DNA of 16,254 bases from Lysobacteraceae bacterium (GCA_003449515.1 DMHI01000164.1:1-16254); one strand, 5' to 3'. Shown: positions 8,811-16,254, counted from the stretch's first letter. The notes: generated from the letters alone by a model not told the origin. Numbers and translations: made by a program.

Positions 8811-9157
8811 GCCTCGAATTCCTGCTCGCCTCGGCGATCGGCGTGCTCGCCGCCGGTGGCTTCTGGCTGCTGCTGCGCGCACGCACCTTCGATGTGATCC
8901 TCGGGCTCACCCTGCTGAGCTACGCCGTGAACCTGTTCCTGTTCTCGGCCGGCCGGCTCAATCCGGGGCGCACGCCGCTGCTGAAGGAGGGCGTGGCGCC
9001 ACTGTTGGCGAACTACACCGATCCGCTGCCGCAGTCGCTGGTGCTCACCGCGATCGTCATCAGCATGGCGATGACCGCGCTGCTGCTGGTGATCGCGCTG
9101 CGCGCCCATGCCAGCCACGGCTGTGACCATGTCGACGCTCGGGAGCCACCGGCATGA
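8807..9157 (+). CDS. phaC: Monovalent cation/H+ antiporter subunit C (PhaC/MrpC)
   Basis: 116 residues, NuoK-like, three membrane helices (about 4-23, 28-47 and 76-99). Motifs are ILGLTLLSYAVNLFLF (residues 31-46) and DPLPQSLVLTAIVISMAM (72-89), the typical MrpC pair, including the Asp that mnhC lacks. The tail HASHGCDHVD (101-110) has three His and one Cys in ten residues, unlike mnhC's acidic tail. The ATG overlaps the phaA stop (ATGA), and GGAGG lies 7 bases upstream. The symbol phaC here means the Pha antiporter and is unrelated to PHA synthase. Confidence 0.94.
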   Translation: MSLEFLLASAIGVLAAGGFWLLLRARTFDVILGLTLLSYAVNLFLFSAGRLNPGRTPLLKEGVAPLLANYTDPLPQSLVLTAIVISMAMTALLLVIALRAHASHGCDHVDAREPPA

Positions 9158-10695
9158 CGATGGACGCGATGGCCGACCACCTGCCGGTACTGCCGATGCT
9201 GCTGCCACTGGTCGCGGGCGCGCTGCTGCTGGTCCTGCATCGGCAGCCGATGGCGGCGAAGCGCGCGATCGCGATGGTGGCGACGCTGGCGATGGGTCTG
9301 GCGGTCGCCGCGCTGGCGCTTGCCGTCGAGCGTCACGGCCTGCTGGTCTACCAGATCGGCAATTGGCCCTCGTTCGCCGGCATCGTCTTCCTGGTCGACC
9401 GCCTGGCGGTGCTGATGCTCGGGCTGCTGGTGCTGCTTGCACTGGCCAGCCAGTGCTTCGCCGCCGCAGGCGATGATGCGCGCGGGCCGCATTTCCACGC
9501 GCTGTTCCAGTTGCAGTTGTTCGGTCTTGCCGGCGCCTTCCTCACCCACGACCTGTTCAGCCTGTTCGTGTTCTTCGAGGTGCTGCTGGCGGCGAGCTAC
9601 GGCCTGCTGCTGCACGGACAGGGCGGCGAGCGCCTGCGGCAGGCGCTGCACTACGTGGTGCTCAACCTCGTGGCTTCGGCCCTTTTCCTGCTGGCGGTGG
9701 GCGTGCTCTACGGCGCGCTCGGCACGCTGAACCTGAGCGACCTCTCGGCACGCGTGGCCGGACTGCCCGCCGAAAGCCGTCCGCTGGTGCTGGCCGGTGC
9801 GGTGCTGCTGCTGCTGGTGTTCGCGCTGAAGGCCGCCCTGTTGCCGCTGTACTTCTGGTTGCCGCGCACCTATGCCGCGGCCTCGGCGCCCGCGGCCATC
9901 CTGTTCGCCATCATGACCAAGCTCGGCGTCTACGCCGTGGTGCGGGTGTACGTGCTGGTGTTCGGCGGCGAAGGCCTTGGCGAGCCGTTGCGCGCCCTGC
10001 TGTTCTGGGGCGGTGCGGGCACCGTGCTGCTCGCGGCGCTGGGCGCGCTGGCTGCAGCGCGACTGCGCGACCTGCTGGGCTATCTGGTGATCGGCTCGGC
10101 GGGTGTGCTGTTCATGGCGCTGGGCTACGGCTCGGTCGAGGCGCTGGCCACGGCGCTGTACTACCTCGTGCACTCCACGCTGGCGATGGCGGCGTTCTTC
10201 CTGCTCGCCGACTGGATCCGTCGCCATCGCAGCGGCGGTGATGTCCTCTCCCGCGTCGAGCCGATGGCGCGCGTGGGCCTGCTCGGCGGATTGTTCGCGC
10301 TGCTGGCGGTGGCTGCCGCCGGCCTGCCGCCCTTGTCCGGCTTCCTCGGCAAGGCCCTGCTGCTGGCCCATGTCGAGCCCGCTGGCACCGGTGCAGTGCT
10401 GTGGGTGGCGGTGCTGGCCGCCAGCCTGGCCCATCTGCTGGCGCTGGCGCGTGCCGGCAGCCGGCTGTTCTGGCAGCGCCCCGCGGTGCCAACCGCGACC
10501 GGCACGGTGCCGCCACCGGCATCCGCTGAACGCTTCGGCCTGCTGCTGCTGCTCGCCGCGTTGCTGGGCACCACGCTGTTCGCGGCATCGCTGGTCGACT
10601 ACGTGGGCGGTAGCGCCGCGCAACTGGCCGACCCGGCGGCCTACCGCGCCGCCGTTCTCGGTCTCGACCCCCTGCCGACCACGGTGCCCCGATGA
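9154..10695 (+). CDS. phaD: Monovalent cation/H+ antiporter subunit D (PhaD/MrpD)
   Basis: 513 residues, NuoL/M/N-like, about 14 helices, paralogue of mnhD. Conserved charged residues are Glu142 in FFEVLLAASYGLLLHGQ, Lys226 in LKAALLPLYFWLPRTY and Lys256 in FAIMTKLGVYAVVRVYV. GLPPLSGFLGKALLL is found near residues 390-404. The ATG at 9154 overlaps the phaC stop (ATGA) and has GGGAG 8 bases upstream; a second in-frame ATG at 9160 cannot be excluded. Its stop overlaps the start of the phaE-kinase fusion by 4 bp. The protein looks intact over its whole length. Confidence 0.94.
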   Translation: MTMDAMADHLPVLPMLLPLVAGALLLVLHRQPMAAKRAIAMVATLAMGLAVAALALAVERHGLLVYQIGNWPSFAGIVFLVDRLAVLMLGLLVLLALASQCFAAAGDDARGPHFHALFQLQLFGLAGAFLTHDLFSLFVFFEVLLAASYGLLLHGQGGERLRQALHYVVLNLVASALFLLAVGVLYGALGTLNLSDLSARVAGLPAESRPLVLAGAVLLLLVFALKAALLPLYFWLPRTYAAASAPAAILFAIMTKLGVYAVVRVYVLVFGGEGLGEPLRALLFWGGAGTVLLAALGALAAARLRDLLGYLVIGSAGVLFMALGYGSVEALATALYYLVHSTLAMAAFFLLADWIRRHRSGGDVLSRVEPMARVGLLGGLFALLAVAAAGLPPLSGFLGKALLLAHVEPAGTGAVLWVAVLAASLAHLLALARAGSRLFWQRPAVPTATGTVPPPASAERFGLLLLLAALLGTTLFAASLVDYVGGSAAQLADPAAYRAAVLGLDPLPTTVPR

Positions 10696-10868
10696 GTGTG
10701 AACGCCTTCCTGCGGGCACTGGTGCCGGCCCCGGTCGTCAGTGTGGCCGTCGTCATGCTGTGGCTGCTGCTCAACGGCCTGACGCCGGGTCAGCTCCTGT
10801 TCGGCGCCGTGCTGGCGCTGCTGCTGCCGCTCGCGGTGCTGGGGCTGCGCTGGGCCCCGGCGCGGCTC
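10692..10868 (+). pseudogene. phaE: 5' fragment of phaE (antiporter subunit E)
   Basis: The first 59 codons of the fusion correspond to the start of a long-form MrpE: Arg8, helix about 13-30 with MLWLLLNGL, turn TPG, helix about 33-52, then the positively charged RWAPARL. The conserved soluble part of MrpE, seen in mnhE at 941-1282 as MITLTPGTTTLDI, is not present downstream. As an antiporter subunit this copy is therefore broken. Position after phaD and the 4-bp overlap are exactly those of a normal phaE. Confidence 0.75.
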
Positions 10869-13800
10869 TTGCGCCTGCCGGTGTTCTGGCTCATCGCCAG
10901 CGTGCTGATCTTCCAGCTGTGCATCGCGCTGGCGGCGGCAATCGCCACCGCGCAGCTGCGCGTGACAGCCCACGAGAAAGTGCGGCTCAACACGCAGCGG
11001 GTGGAGGCACTCGGCCTCCTGGCCGAGCTGGAGTTCATGTCGCACGACCTCGTCCGCATGGCGCAGCACTACGCGGTGACGCTCGACCCACGCTTCCGCA
11101 GCCGCTATCACGAGATTCTCGCCATCGCCCGCGGCGAGGTGCCGCGCCCCACCGACTACGACGCCACCTACTGGGACCGTCGCGAGACCGGCCAGGTCTC
11201 GACCCTTGGCGGCCCGCGGCAGACCCTGCTCTCGCTCTTCAACGCCGTGGGGCTCTCCGCCGAGGAGTTCGCCGAGGTGGAGCGCGCGCGCCTGCTCTCG
11301 GCCGATCTCTCGCTGGTGGAGGTCGCGGCCATCGAGGCGGTGGATGCCGTGGTGGAGAGCGACCGCGAAGCCGTGACCATGGCGACACTCGAAGACATCC
11401 GCCGGCCGCTGTTCGATGCCGGGTATCTCCGCAAGGCGGGCGAGATACAGGCCTGCGTGCACAACGCGCGGCAGATGCTGGCGGCGCGCTACCGCGAGAC
11501 CTTGGCCCGCCACCAGCGCGACGAGCGCCGCATGCAGGCGGTGCAGATCGTCTCCGCAGCGGGCCTCTTGCTCAGCATGCTCGCCGCCCTCATCGCCGGG
11601 CAGAAGGCCGCCGCCAACCCGCTGAACCGGCTGGTGTCCGCGGCCCGGCTCTATGCAGCCGGCAAGTTCGGCGAGCGCGTGCCCGAGGACGGGGCGGAGG
11701 AAGTGCGCGAGCTGACGCGCACCGTCAACAAGATGGCCGATGCCATCGAGGCCGACATCTCGCGCCGCGAGAAGCTGCAAGCGCAGATGGAGATGGTGCG
11801 CGAGGCGGCAGAGGCCGGTGCGCGCCAGCTCACCGACATCGCCAACACCGTGCCCGGCGTGGTGTTCCAGTTCTCGCGCAGCAACGACGGCCGCATGGCC
11901 TTCCCCTTCCTGTCGGGCGGGCTCGAATACCTCACCGGCATTCCGCTGCAGGACGCGCAGGAAGACCCCGAACAGCTCTTCCGGCACATCGACCGCGAAG
12001 ACCTCAAGCGGCTCTACGGCGAGATCGCCCGCGCCTACGAACGGCGCGACCCCTGGCGCACGGCCTTCCGGCTCACCAACCCGGTCAGCGGCAAGGTGCT
12101 GTGGGTGGATGCCCAGGCCCAGCCGCTCGCCCCCGATGGCGCGGTGCTGACTTGGAACGGCTACTTCCAGGACATCACCGAGCAGCGCGCCGCAGAAGAA
12201 AAACTCAAGGCCGCCGAGGCCGGACTGTCAGAGGCGCTCCAGCGCACCGAGAGCCAGTTCAGCGCGGTAATGGACAACGCCCCGACGCCGATCTGGGGCA
12301 AGGACGTGGATGGTCGCTACCTCTTCGTCAACAGCGCGCTGAAGCGCAACTTCGGCATCGACGCCAGCGCCGACATGGTCGGCAGGACCGATGCGGACTT
12401 CCTCTCGGCAGTCACCGCGGCAGCCCTTGCCGACAACGACCGCCAGGTAATGCGCGCCGGCAAGACCGAGCAGTTCGTCGAGACCATCCGCGGCCCGCAG
12501 GACAGCGAGCCGCAGACGGTGCTGTCGGTGAAGTGGCCGCTGTTCGACGCCGATGGCCTCGTGATCGGCACCGGCGGCATGTGCGTGGACATCAGCGAGC
12601 AGGCGCGCTTGCAGGAGGAGCTGTCGCGCATCAACGTCAGCCTCAAGCGCCGCGAGGCGGAGCTGCTCCGCATCAGCAACGACTCGGCGGTGGACGACGG
12701 CGACCTTGCCGCCACCTACCGGCTGGTGCTACGCGCGGCACAGAACGCGCTCGATGTGCGCCGCGTCAGCGTGTGGAACTACGACGCCGAGCGCGACGGC
12801 ATCGTCTGCCAGATGCTGGTCAACGGCGAGTCGGTCAGCACCGAGCCCGTGGCGCTGCACCAGCAGGACTACCCCGGCTACTTCAAGGCGCTGCGGGAGC
12901 AGCGCGCCATCACCGCCGACGATGCGCTGACCGACCCCGCGACCTTCGAGTTCGCCGAGGGCTATCTCAAGCCCCTGGGCATCAGCTCGATGCTCGATGT
13001 GACGATCCGCCACGGCGGCCGCTCGGTGGGCGTGATCTGCTGCGAGCACGTGGGCGAGCCGCGCCACTGGCGCGAGGAGGAGACGAGCTTCGTGGGGGCG
13101 CTGTCGGACATCCTCTCGCGCGCGCTCACCGCCGAGCAGAAGCGCCGCGCCGACGATGACCTGCGGGACTTGAACGCCCACCTCGAACGCCGCGTGGCCG
13201 AGCGCACGGCGGAGGCCGAGGCGGCGAATACGGCGAAGTCGAGCTTCCTCGCCAACATGAGCCACGAAATCCGCACGCCGATGAACGCCATCATCGGCAT
13301 GAGCCACCTGGCGCTGAAGACGCAGCTTGATGCGCGCCAGCGCGACTACGTGGGCAAGATCGAACGCGCCGCCAACAACCTGCTCGGCATCATCAACGAC
13401 GTGCTCGACTTCTCGAAGATCGAGGCCGGCAAGCTCTCCATCGAGGCCATCGAGTTCGACCTCACCGAGGTGCTCGATCACCTGGTGCAGATCGTGGGGC
13501 TCAAGGCCGAGGCCAAGGGGCTGGACTTCCACCTCAAGGCCGCCAAGGGGCTGCCGCGCGCGCTGGTGGGCGACCCGCTGCGGCTGGGGCAGGTGCTCAT
13601 CAACTTCGCCAACAACGCGGTGAAGTTCACCGAGAAGGGCCGCGTGCTGGTGGAAGTGACGGTGCTCAAGGACGAGGGCGACGACATCGAGCTGGGCTTT
13701 GCCGTCACCGACACCGGCATCGGCATGACCGAAGAGCAGGTGGGCAAGATGTTCCAGAGCTTTAGCCAGGCCGATGCCTCCACCACGCGCAGGTACGGCG

Positions 13801-15428
13801 GCACGGGGCTCGGCCTCGCCATTGCGAAGCAGATCACCGAGCTGATGGGTGGCACGGTGGGGGTCAAGAGCACGCCGGGATTCGGCAGCACCTTCTGGGC
13901 CACCGCGAAGTTCGGCCGGGCGAAGACGCTCAAGCCGCGCATCCAGTGCGCCGAGAGCATCCAGGGCATGCGCGTGCTGCTGGTGGATGACTACGCCGAC
14001 GCCCGCGAGATCTACGGCGGATATCTCGAGAGCTTTGGCTGCGTCGTCACCGAGGCGGTGGATGGCCCCAGCGGGCTCCGCGCGTTGCAGGAATACGGGC
14101 CGTTCTCGCTGATGGTGCTCGACTACCGCATGGCGGGCATGGATGGCTTCAAGACCTTCGCTGCGCTGCGCGCGCTCGCCCTGCCTAGCCCGCCCAAGGT
14201 CGTGATGATCACGGGCAGCGCCGACCCCGGCGTGCAACAGCGGGCGAAGGACGCCGGGCTCGATGCCTACCTGCTCAAGCCCATCTCGCCATCGTCGCTG
14301 TTCGACAGCATCCTCGGCCTGTTTGGTGCCGGGGCCGCCAGCACCAGCGGCGGCAGCGATGTGGAGGCAGCAGCGAGGGCGCATCTCGCCGGGGCGCGCC
14401 TGTTGCTGGCGGAGGACAACGACATCAACCAGCAGGTGGCGCAAGGCGTGCTCGAAGACATCGGCATCGTGCTCGACATCGCCGACAACGGCGTGATCGC
14501 AGTCGAAAAGATCAACGCCGCATTCAATGAAGGGCGGCCCTACGAAGCCGTGCTGATGGACATGCAGATGCCGGAGATGGATGGCCTCACCGCCACCCGT
14601 CGGCTGCGCGAGGATGCACGCTGCGCTGTCCTGCCCATCATCGCCATGACCGCCAACGCCATGCAGGGCGACAAGGAGGCCTGCGCTGCCGCCGGCATGA
14701 ACGACCACGTCGCCAAGCCCTTCAACGTCGACCAGCTCTTCACCACGCTGATGAAGTGGCTGCCGCCGCGCAGCCATGCTGCCAGCGCCACAGCGCTGCC
14801 CCTGGCCGCTGCGGCACCCGTCGGCGGGCTGCCGCTGCTGCCGGGTGTGGATACCGCACTCGGGCTCGCGCAAACCGGCGGCAAGCTGCCGCGCTACCTC
14901 GACATGCTGCGCCGCTTCCACCAGGGCCAGGCCGAGGCCCCGCAGCAGATCGAGGCCGCGATGCGGCGCGAGGACGTGGAGCTGGCCGTGCGGCTCGCCC
15001 ACACCCTGCGCGGTACCGCGGGTACGCTGGGGGCCACCGGCCTCAACCGCATCGCGGCCGAGCTGGAGCTGGCGCTCAAGACCGCTGTACGCGACGGCGA
15101 TGGCGGGTGGCGGCAGCGCCTCGGCGAAACCCAGGCGCAGCTCGGCCCCCTCGTCGCCGCACTCTCGGCCCACTTCGCCATCGCCTCGCTGCCCACCGCC
15201 GCCCCCGAAGCTCAGGGCCCGGTCGCGCTCGACGGCGCGCTGCTCGATACCCTGGCGCAGCAGATCGAGAGCTTCGACAGCCAGGCGGCGGAGACGGTTT
15301 GGCTGCTCCGGGCCGCCGCCCCACCGGCCGCCAGTGCTGCACTCGCGGCCCTGGATGAAGCGCTGGCCAACTTCGACTTCGATACGGCCGCCACCCAGCT
15401 CGCAACCCTGCGCGCGCTCGGTGTGTGA
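10692..15428 (+). CDS. PhaE N-terminus fused to tripartite hybrid histidine kinase
   Basis: One uninterrupted frame of 1578 residues. Residues 1-59 read as the N-terminus of antiporter subunit E: a helix, NGLTPGQLLFGAVLALLLP, and a second helix. From about residue 61 it is a hybrid kinase: membrane helix 64-88; helical extracytoplasmic sensor about 90-284 (SHDLVRMAQHYAV..., PRPTDYDATYWD); helix 285-303; HAMP 307-360; PAS 380-500; PAS 520-637; GAF 675-815; HisKA with His858 in MSHEIRTPMN; HATPase 970-1080 (Asn974, DTGIGM at 1007, GGTGLGL); receiver 1093-1215 (Asp1144); receiver 1235-1357 (Asp1290); HPt with His1437 in AHTLRGTAGTLGA. Every phosphorelay residue needed is present. The rest of phaE, and phaF and phaG, are missing. 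No start codon with a ribosome site exists for a separate kinase before its first helix. The start overlaps phaD by 4 bp without its own Shine-Dalgarno. Kinase function is very likely; whether the fusion is natural is uncertain. Confidence 0.85.
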   Translation: MSVNAFLRALVPAPVVSVAVVMLWLLLNGLTPGQLLFGAVLALLLPLAVLGLRWAPARLLRLPVFWLIASVLIFQLCIALAAAIATAQLRVTAHEKVRLNTQRVEALGLLAELEFMSHDLVRMAQHYAVTLDPRFRSRYHEILAIARGEVPRPTDYDATYWDRRETGQVSTLGGPRQTLLSLFNAVGLSAEEFAEVERARLLSADLSLVEVAAIEAVDAVVESDREAVTMATLEDIRRPLFDAGYLRKAGEIQACVHNARQMLAARYRETLARHQRDERRMQAVQIVSAAGLLLSMLAALIAGQKAAANPLNRLVSAARLYAAGKFGERVPEDGAEEVRELTRTVNKMADAIEADISRREKLQAQMEMVREAAEAGARQLTDIANTVPGVVFQFSRSNDGRMAFPFLSGGLEYLTGIPLQDAQEDPEQLFRHIDREDLKRLYGEIARAYERRDPWRTAFRLTNPVSGKVLWVDAQAQPLAPDGAVLTWNGYFQDITEQRAAEEKLKAAEAGLSEALQRTESQFSAVMDNAPTPIWGKDVDGRYLFVNSALKRNFGIDASADMVGRTDADFLSAVTAAALADNDRQVMRAGKTEQFVETIRGPQDSEPQTVLSVKWPLFDADGLVIGTGGMCVDISEQARLQEELSRINVSLKRREAELLRISNDSAVDDGDLAATYRLVLRAAQNALDVRRVSVWNYDAERDGIVCQMLVNGESVSTEPVALHQQDYPGYFKALREQRAITADDALTDPATFEFAEGYLKPLGISSMLDVTIRHGGRSVGVICCEHVGEPRHWREEETSFVGALSDILSRALTAEQKRRADDDLRDLNAHLERRVAERTAEAEAANTAKSSFLANMSHEIRTPMNAIIGMSHLALKTQLDARQRDYVGKIERAANNLLGIINDVLDFSKIEAGKLSIEAIEFDLTEVLDHLVQIVGLKAEAKGLDFHLKAAKGLPRALVGDPLRLGQVLINFANNAVKFTEKGRVLVEVTVLKDEGDDIELGFAVTDTGIGMTEEQVGKMFQSFSQADASTTRRYGGTGLGLAIAKQITELMGGTVGVKSTPGFGSTFWATAKFGRAKTLKPRIQCAESIQGMRVLLVDDYADAREIYGGYLESFGCVVTEAVDGPSGLRALQEYGPFSLMVLDYRMAGMDGFKTFAALRALALPSPPKVVMITGSADPGVQQRAKDAGLDAYLLKPISPSSLFDSILGLFGAGAASTSGGSDVEAAARAHLAGARLLLAEDNDINQQVAQGVLEDIGIVLDIADNGVIAVEKINAAFNEGRPYEAVLMDMQMPEMDGLTATRRLREDARCAVLPIIAMTANAMQGDKEACAAAGMNDHVAKPFNVDQLFTTLMKWLPPRSHAASATALPLAAAAPVGGLPLLPGVDTALGLAQTGGKLPRYLDMLRRFHQGQAEAPQQIEAAMRREDVELAVRLAHTLRGTAGTLGATGLNRIAAELELALKTAVRDGDGGWRQRLGETQAQLGPLVAALSAHFAIASLPTAAPEAQGPVALDGALLDTLAQQIESFDSQAAETVWLLRAAAPPAASAALAALDEALANFDFDTAATQLATLRALGV
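10863..10890 (+). other. Junction between phaE and the hybrid kinase
   Basis: Around codons 58-66 (ARLLRLPVF) resemblance to MrpE ends and the first kinase helix begins. By hand count, leucine codons in residues 1-59 are 13 CTG and 4 CTC; in residues 94-208 they are 5 CTG, 11 CTC and 1 CTT. The seam can be placed only to within a few tens of bases. No insertion-sequence end, target duplication or long direct repeat is visible at it. Confidence 0.6.
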
Positions 15429-15433
15429 GCCAG

Positions 15434-15456
15434 CCGCCAGCACCCGGCGGTATGCT
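15434..15456 (+). promoter_or_regulatory. Short hairpin and possible -10 (TATGCT) after the kinase gene
   Basis: CCGCC (15434-15438) and GGCGG (15446-15450) can pair around a 7-base loop, immediately followed by TATGCT (15451-15456). No T-run follows, so it is a poor terminator. TATGCT could be a -10 for the small ORF and response regulator (start near 15463, leader of about 43 bases), but no -35 is seen. Readthrough from the kinase gene is equally possible. Confidence 0.25.
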
Positions 15457-15505
15457 AGAGAAACACAGGACGATGCCCTGAAAGACATCACCGAGGGAGG
15501 CTCCC

Positions 15506-15619
15506 ATGCTGGCGTATCACCCGGATTCGGCTGCGAACCAGGTGCCCGACATCCTCGACGGCGAATGCCGTGGGGTGGTGCGGGGCATCGAGCTTGTGCC
15601 GGCGATTAGGGGGGCGTGA
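15506..15619 (+). CDS. Small ORF of 37 codons, translationally coupled to the response regulator
   Basis: Encodes 37 residues beginning MLAYHPDSAANQ and ending VRGIELVPAIRGA. It has a strong Shine-Dalgarno (GGGAGG, 15495-15500) 5 bases before the ATG, better than those of its neighbours. Its TGA (15617-15619) overlaps the ATG of the response regulator (15619) as TGATG, a classic termination-reinitiation arrangement. No membrane segment, signal peptide or motif is recognised, and I do not know its function. It may be a true small protein, or mainly a leader whose translation sets expression of the downstream gene. It could also be the residue of a decayed gene. Confidence 0.45.
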   Translation: MLAYHPDSAANQVPDILDGECRGVVRGIELVPAIRGA

Positions 15620-16254
15620 TGGGCAGCGACACCAGAGCCACCGTGCTGGTCGTGGACGACACGCCGCTGAATCTCCAGGTGGCGACGGGCATCCTGCGTG
15701 AGCGCTACGTCGCACTCGCCGCCACCGACGGCCAGAAGGCGCTCGACCTGCTGGTGAAGCGGCCGGATGTGCAGCTGATCCTGCTCGACATCATGATGCC
15801 CGGGCTTGATGGCTACGAGGTCTGCCGCCGGCTCAAGGCCAACCCCGCGACGGCGCGCATCCCGGTGGTGTTCCTCACCGCCATGAATGCCACCGAGGAC
15901 GAGAAGCGCGCCTTCGAGGCCGGCGGCGTGGACTTCATCAACAAGCCCTTCCAGCCCGAGACCCTCATGGCGCGCGTGCGGACGCACCTCGCGCTCTACC
16001 AGCAGGAGCAGCACCTCGAAGCGCTGGTGCGCGAGCGCACGTCCGCCTTGCAGGCGAAGACGGTCGAGCTCGAAGCCACGCGCCTGCAAGTCATCCACCA
16101 GCTTGGTCGCGCGGCGGAGTTCAAGGACGACGACACCGGCACGCATGTGATTCGCATGAGCCACTACTCGCGCCTGCTCGCCGAGGCGGCGGGGCTCTCG
16201 GAAGAGCGTGTGGATCTGGTGTTCAAGGCGAGCCCGATGCACGACATCGGCAAG
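15619..16254 (+). CDS. RpfG-type response regulator: receiver plus HD-GYP domain (3' end missing)
   Basis: The first 212 codons are present, and the gene continues past the window. Residues 8-125 form a receiver domain: acidic pair Asp13/Asp14, phosphoacceptor Asp57 in LILLDIMMPGLDGYE, Thr87 and Lys109 (NKPF). A helical linker (about 126-160, probably a coiled coil) leads into an HD-GYP domain with EFKDDDTGTHVIRMSHYS (167-184) and the metal-binding His208-Asp209 of MHDIGK. HD-GYP proteins hydrolyse cyclic di-GMP in the cytoplasm; the GYP motif itself lies beyond the end. The ATG overlaps the small ORF's stop, with AGGGGGG 4 bases upstream. The adjacent hybrid kinase with its HPt domain is the natural phosphodonor. 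Codon use matches the kinase part, not the antiporter genes. Confidence 0.9.
   Translation, partial: MGSDTRATVLVVDDTPLNLQVATGILRERYVALAATDGQKALDLLVKRPDVQLILLDIMMPGLDGYEVCRRLKANPATARIPVVFLTAMNATEDEKRAFEAGGVDFINKPFQPETLMARVRTHLALYQQEQHLEALVRERTSALQAKTVELEATRLQVIHQLGRAAEFKDDDTGTHVIRMSHYSRLLAEAAGLSEERVDLVFKASPMHDIGK

Noticed and set aside
5919..8882. 987-codon minus-strand frame opposite phaAB
   Set aside because: Gln/Arg/His-rich composition with no domain. It lies opposite an unmistakable MrpAB gene and arises from GC-rich codon bias.
10850..10900. Mobile-element boundary at the phaE-kinase junction
   Set aside because: I looked for terminal inverted repeats, target duplications and transposase remnants and saw none. 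The join is a clean in-frame seam.
10103..13159. 1018-codon plus-strand frame overlapping phaD and the kinase
   Set aside because: Low-complexity Cys/Trp/Arg composition in the first part, and out of frame with both recognised proteins.
15434..15450. Rho-independent terminator after the kinase gene
   Set aside because: The hairpin stem is only 5 bp and is followed by TATGCTAGAG with no T-run.
12729..15491. 920-codon minus-strand frame opposite the hybrid kinase
   Set aside because: No motif, and the opposite strand encodes continuous kinase, receiver and HPt domains. It is a shadow frame.

Overview
The window is very GC-rich, gene-dense DNA from a Pseudomonadota-type bacterium. Gene content and style fit a gamma- or betaproteobacterium, but I cannot place it further from sequence alone. 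It contains no rRNA, tRNA, CRISPR array or insertion sequence that I can see.

Layout, left to right. (1) 1-191, minus strand: the first 63 codons of an O-acetylhomoserine sulfhydrylase (metY). Its 155-bp upstream region holds two clear inverted repeats, one with the CTTAT-N11-ATAAG spacing of a LysR-type operator. (2) 347-5922, minus strand: a complete seven-gene Mrp/Mnh cation/proton antiporter operon, mnhA-B-C-D-E-F-G. Successive genes overlap by 4 bp (8 bp at mnhE/mnhF). (3) 5923-6026: a 104-bp divergent control region with back-to-back promoters. (4) 6027-10695, plus strand: a second, paralogous Mrp operon of the Pha type, in which subunits A and B are fused (927 aa), followed by phaC and phaD. 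(5) 10692-15428: a single 1578-codon reading frame. It begins as phaE for about 59 residues (two membrane segments) and then continues in frame as a complete hybrid histidine kinase: membrane-bracketed sensor, HAMP, two PAS, GAF, HisKA, HATPase, two receiver domains and an HPt domain. phaF and phaG are absent. (6) 15506-15619: a 37-codon small ORF with a strong ribosome binding site. (7) 15619-16254: a receiver plus HD-GYP response regulator of the RpfG type, cut by the window end; the small ORF's stop codon overlaps its start codon.

The two antiporter operons together encode a full seven-subunit complex and most of a second one. Mrp complexes exchange Na+ or K+ for protons across the inner membrane. 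The right-hand block is a phosphorelay that probably ends in cyclic-di-GMP hydrolysis.

The most notable object is the in-frame PhaE::hybrid kinase junction near 10866-10890. Leucine codon use changes abruptly there, from CTG-dominated to CTC-rich. The junction is therefore either a real recombination or deletion that made a novel chimeric sensor and removed phaFG, or an assembly join of two unrelated pieces. The sequence cannot separate these, and read-level or comparative evidence is needed.
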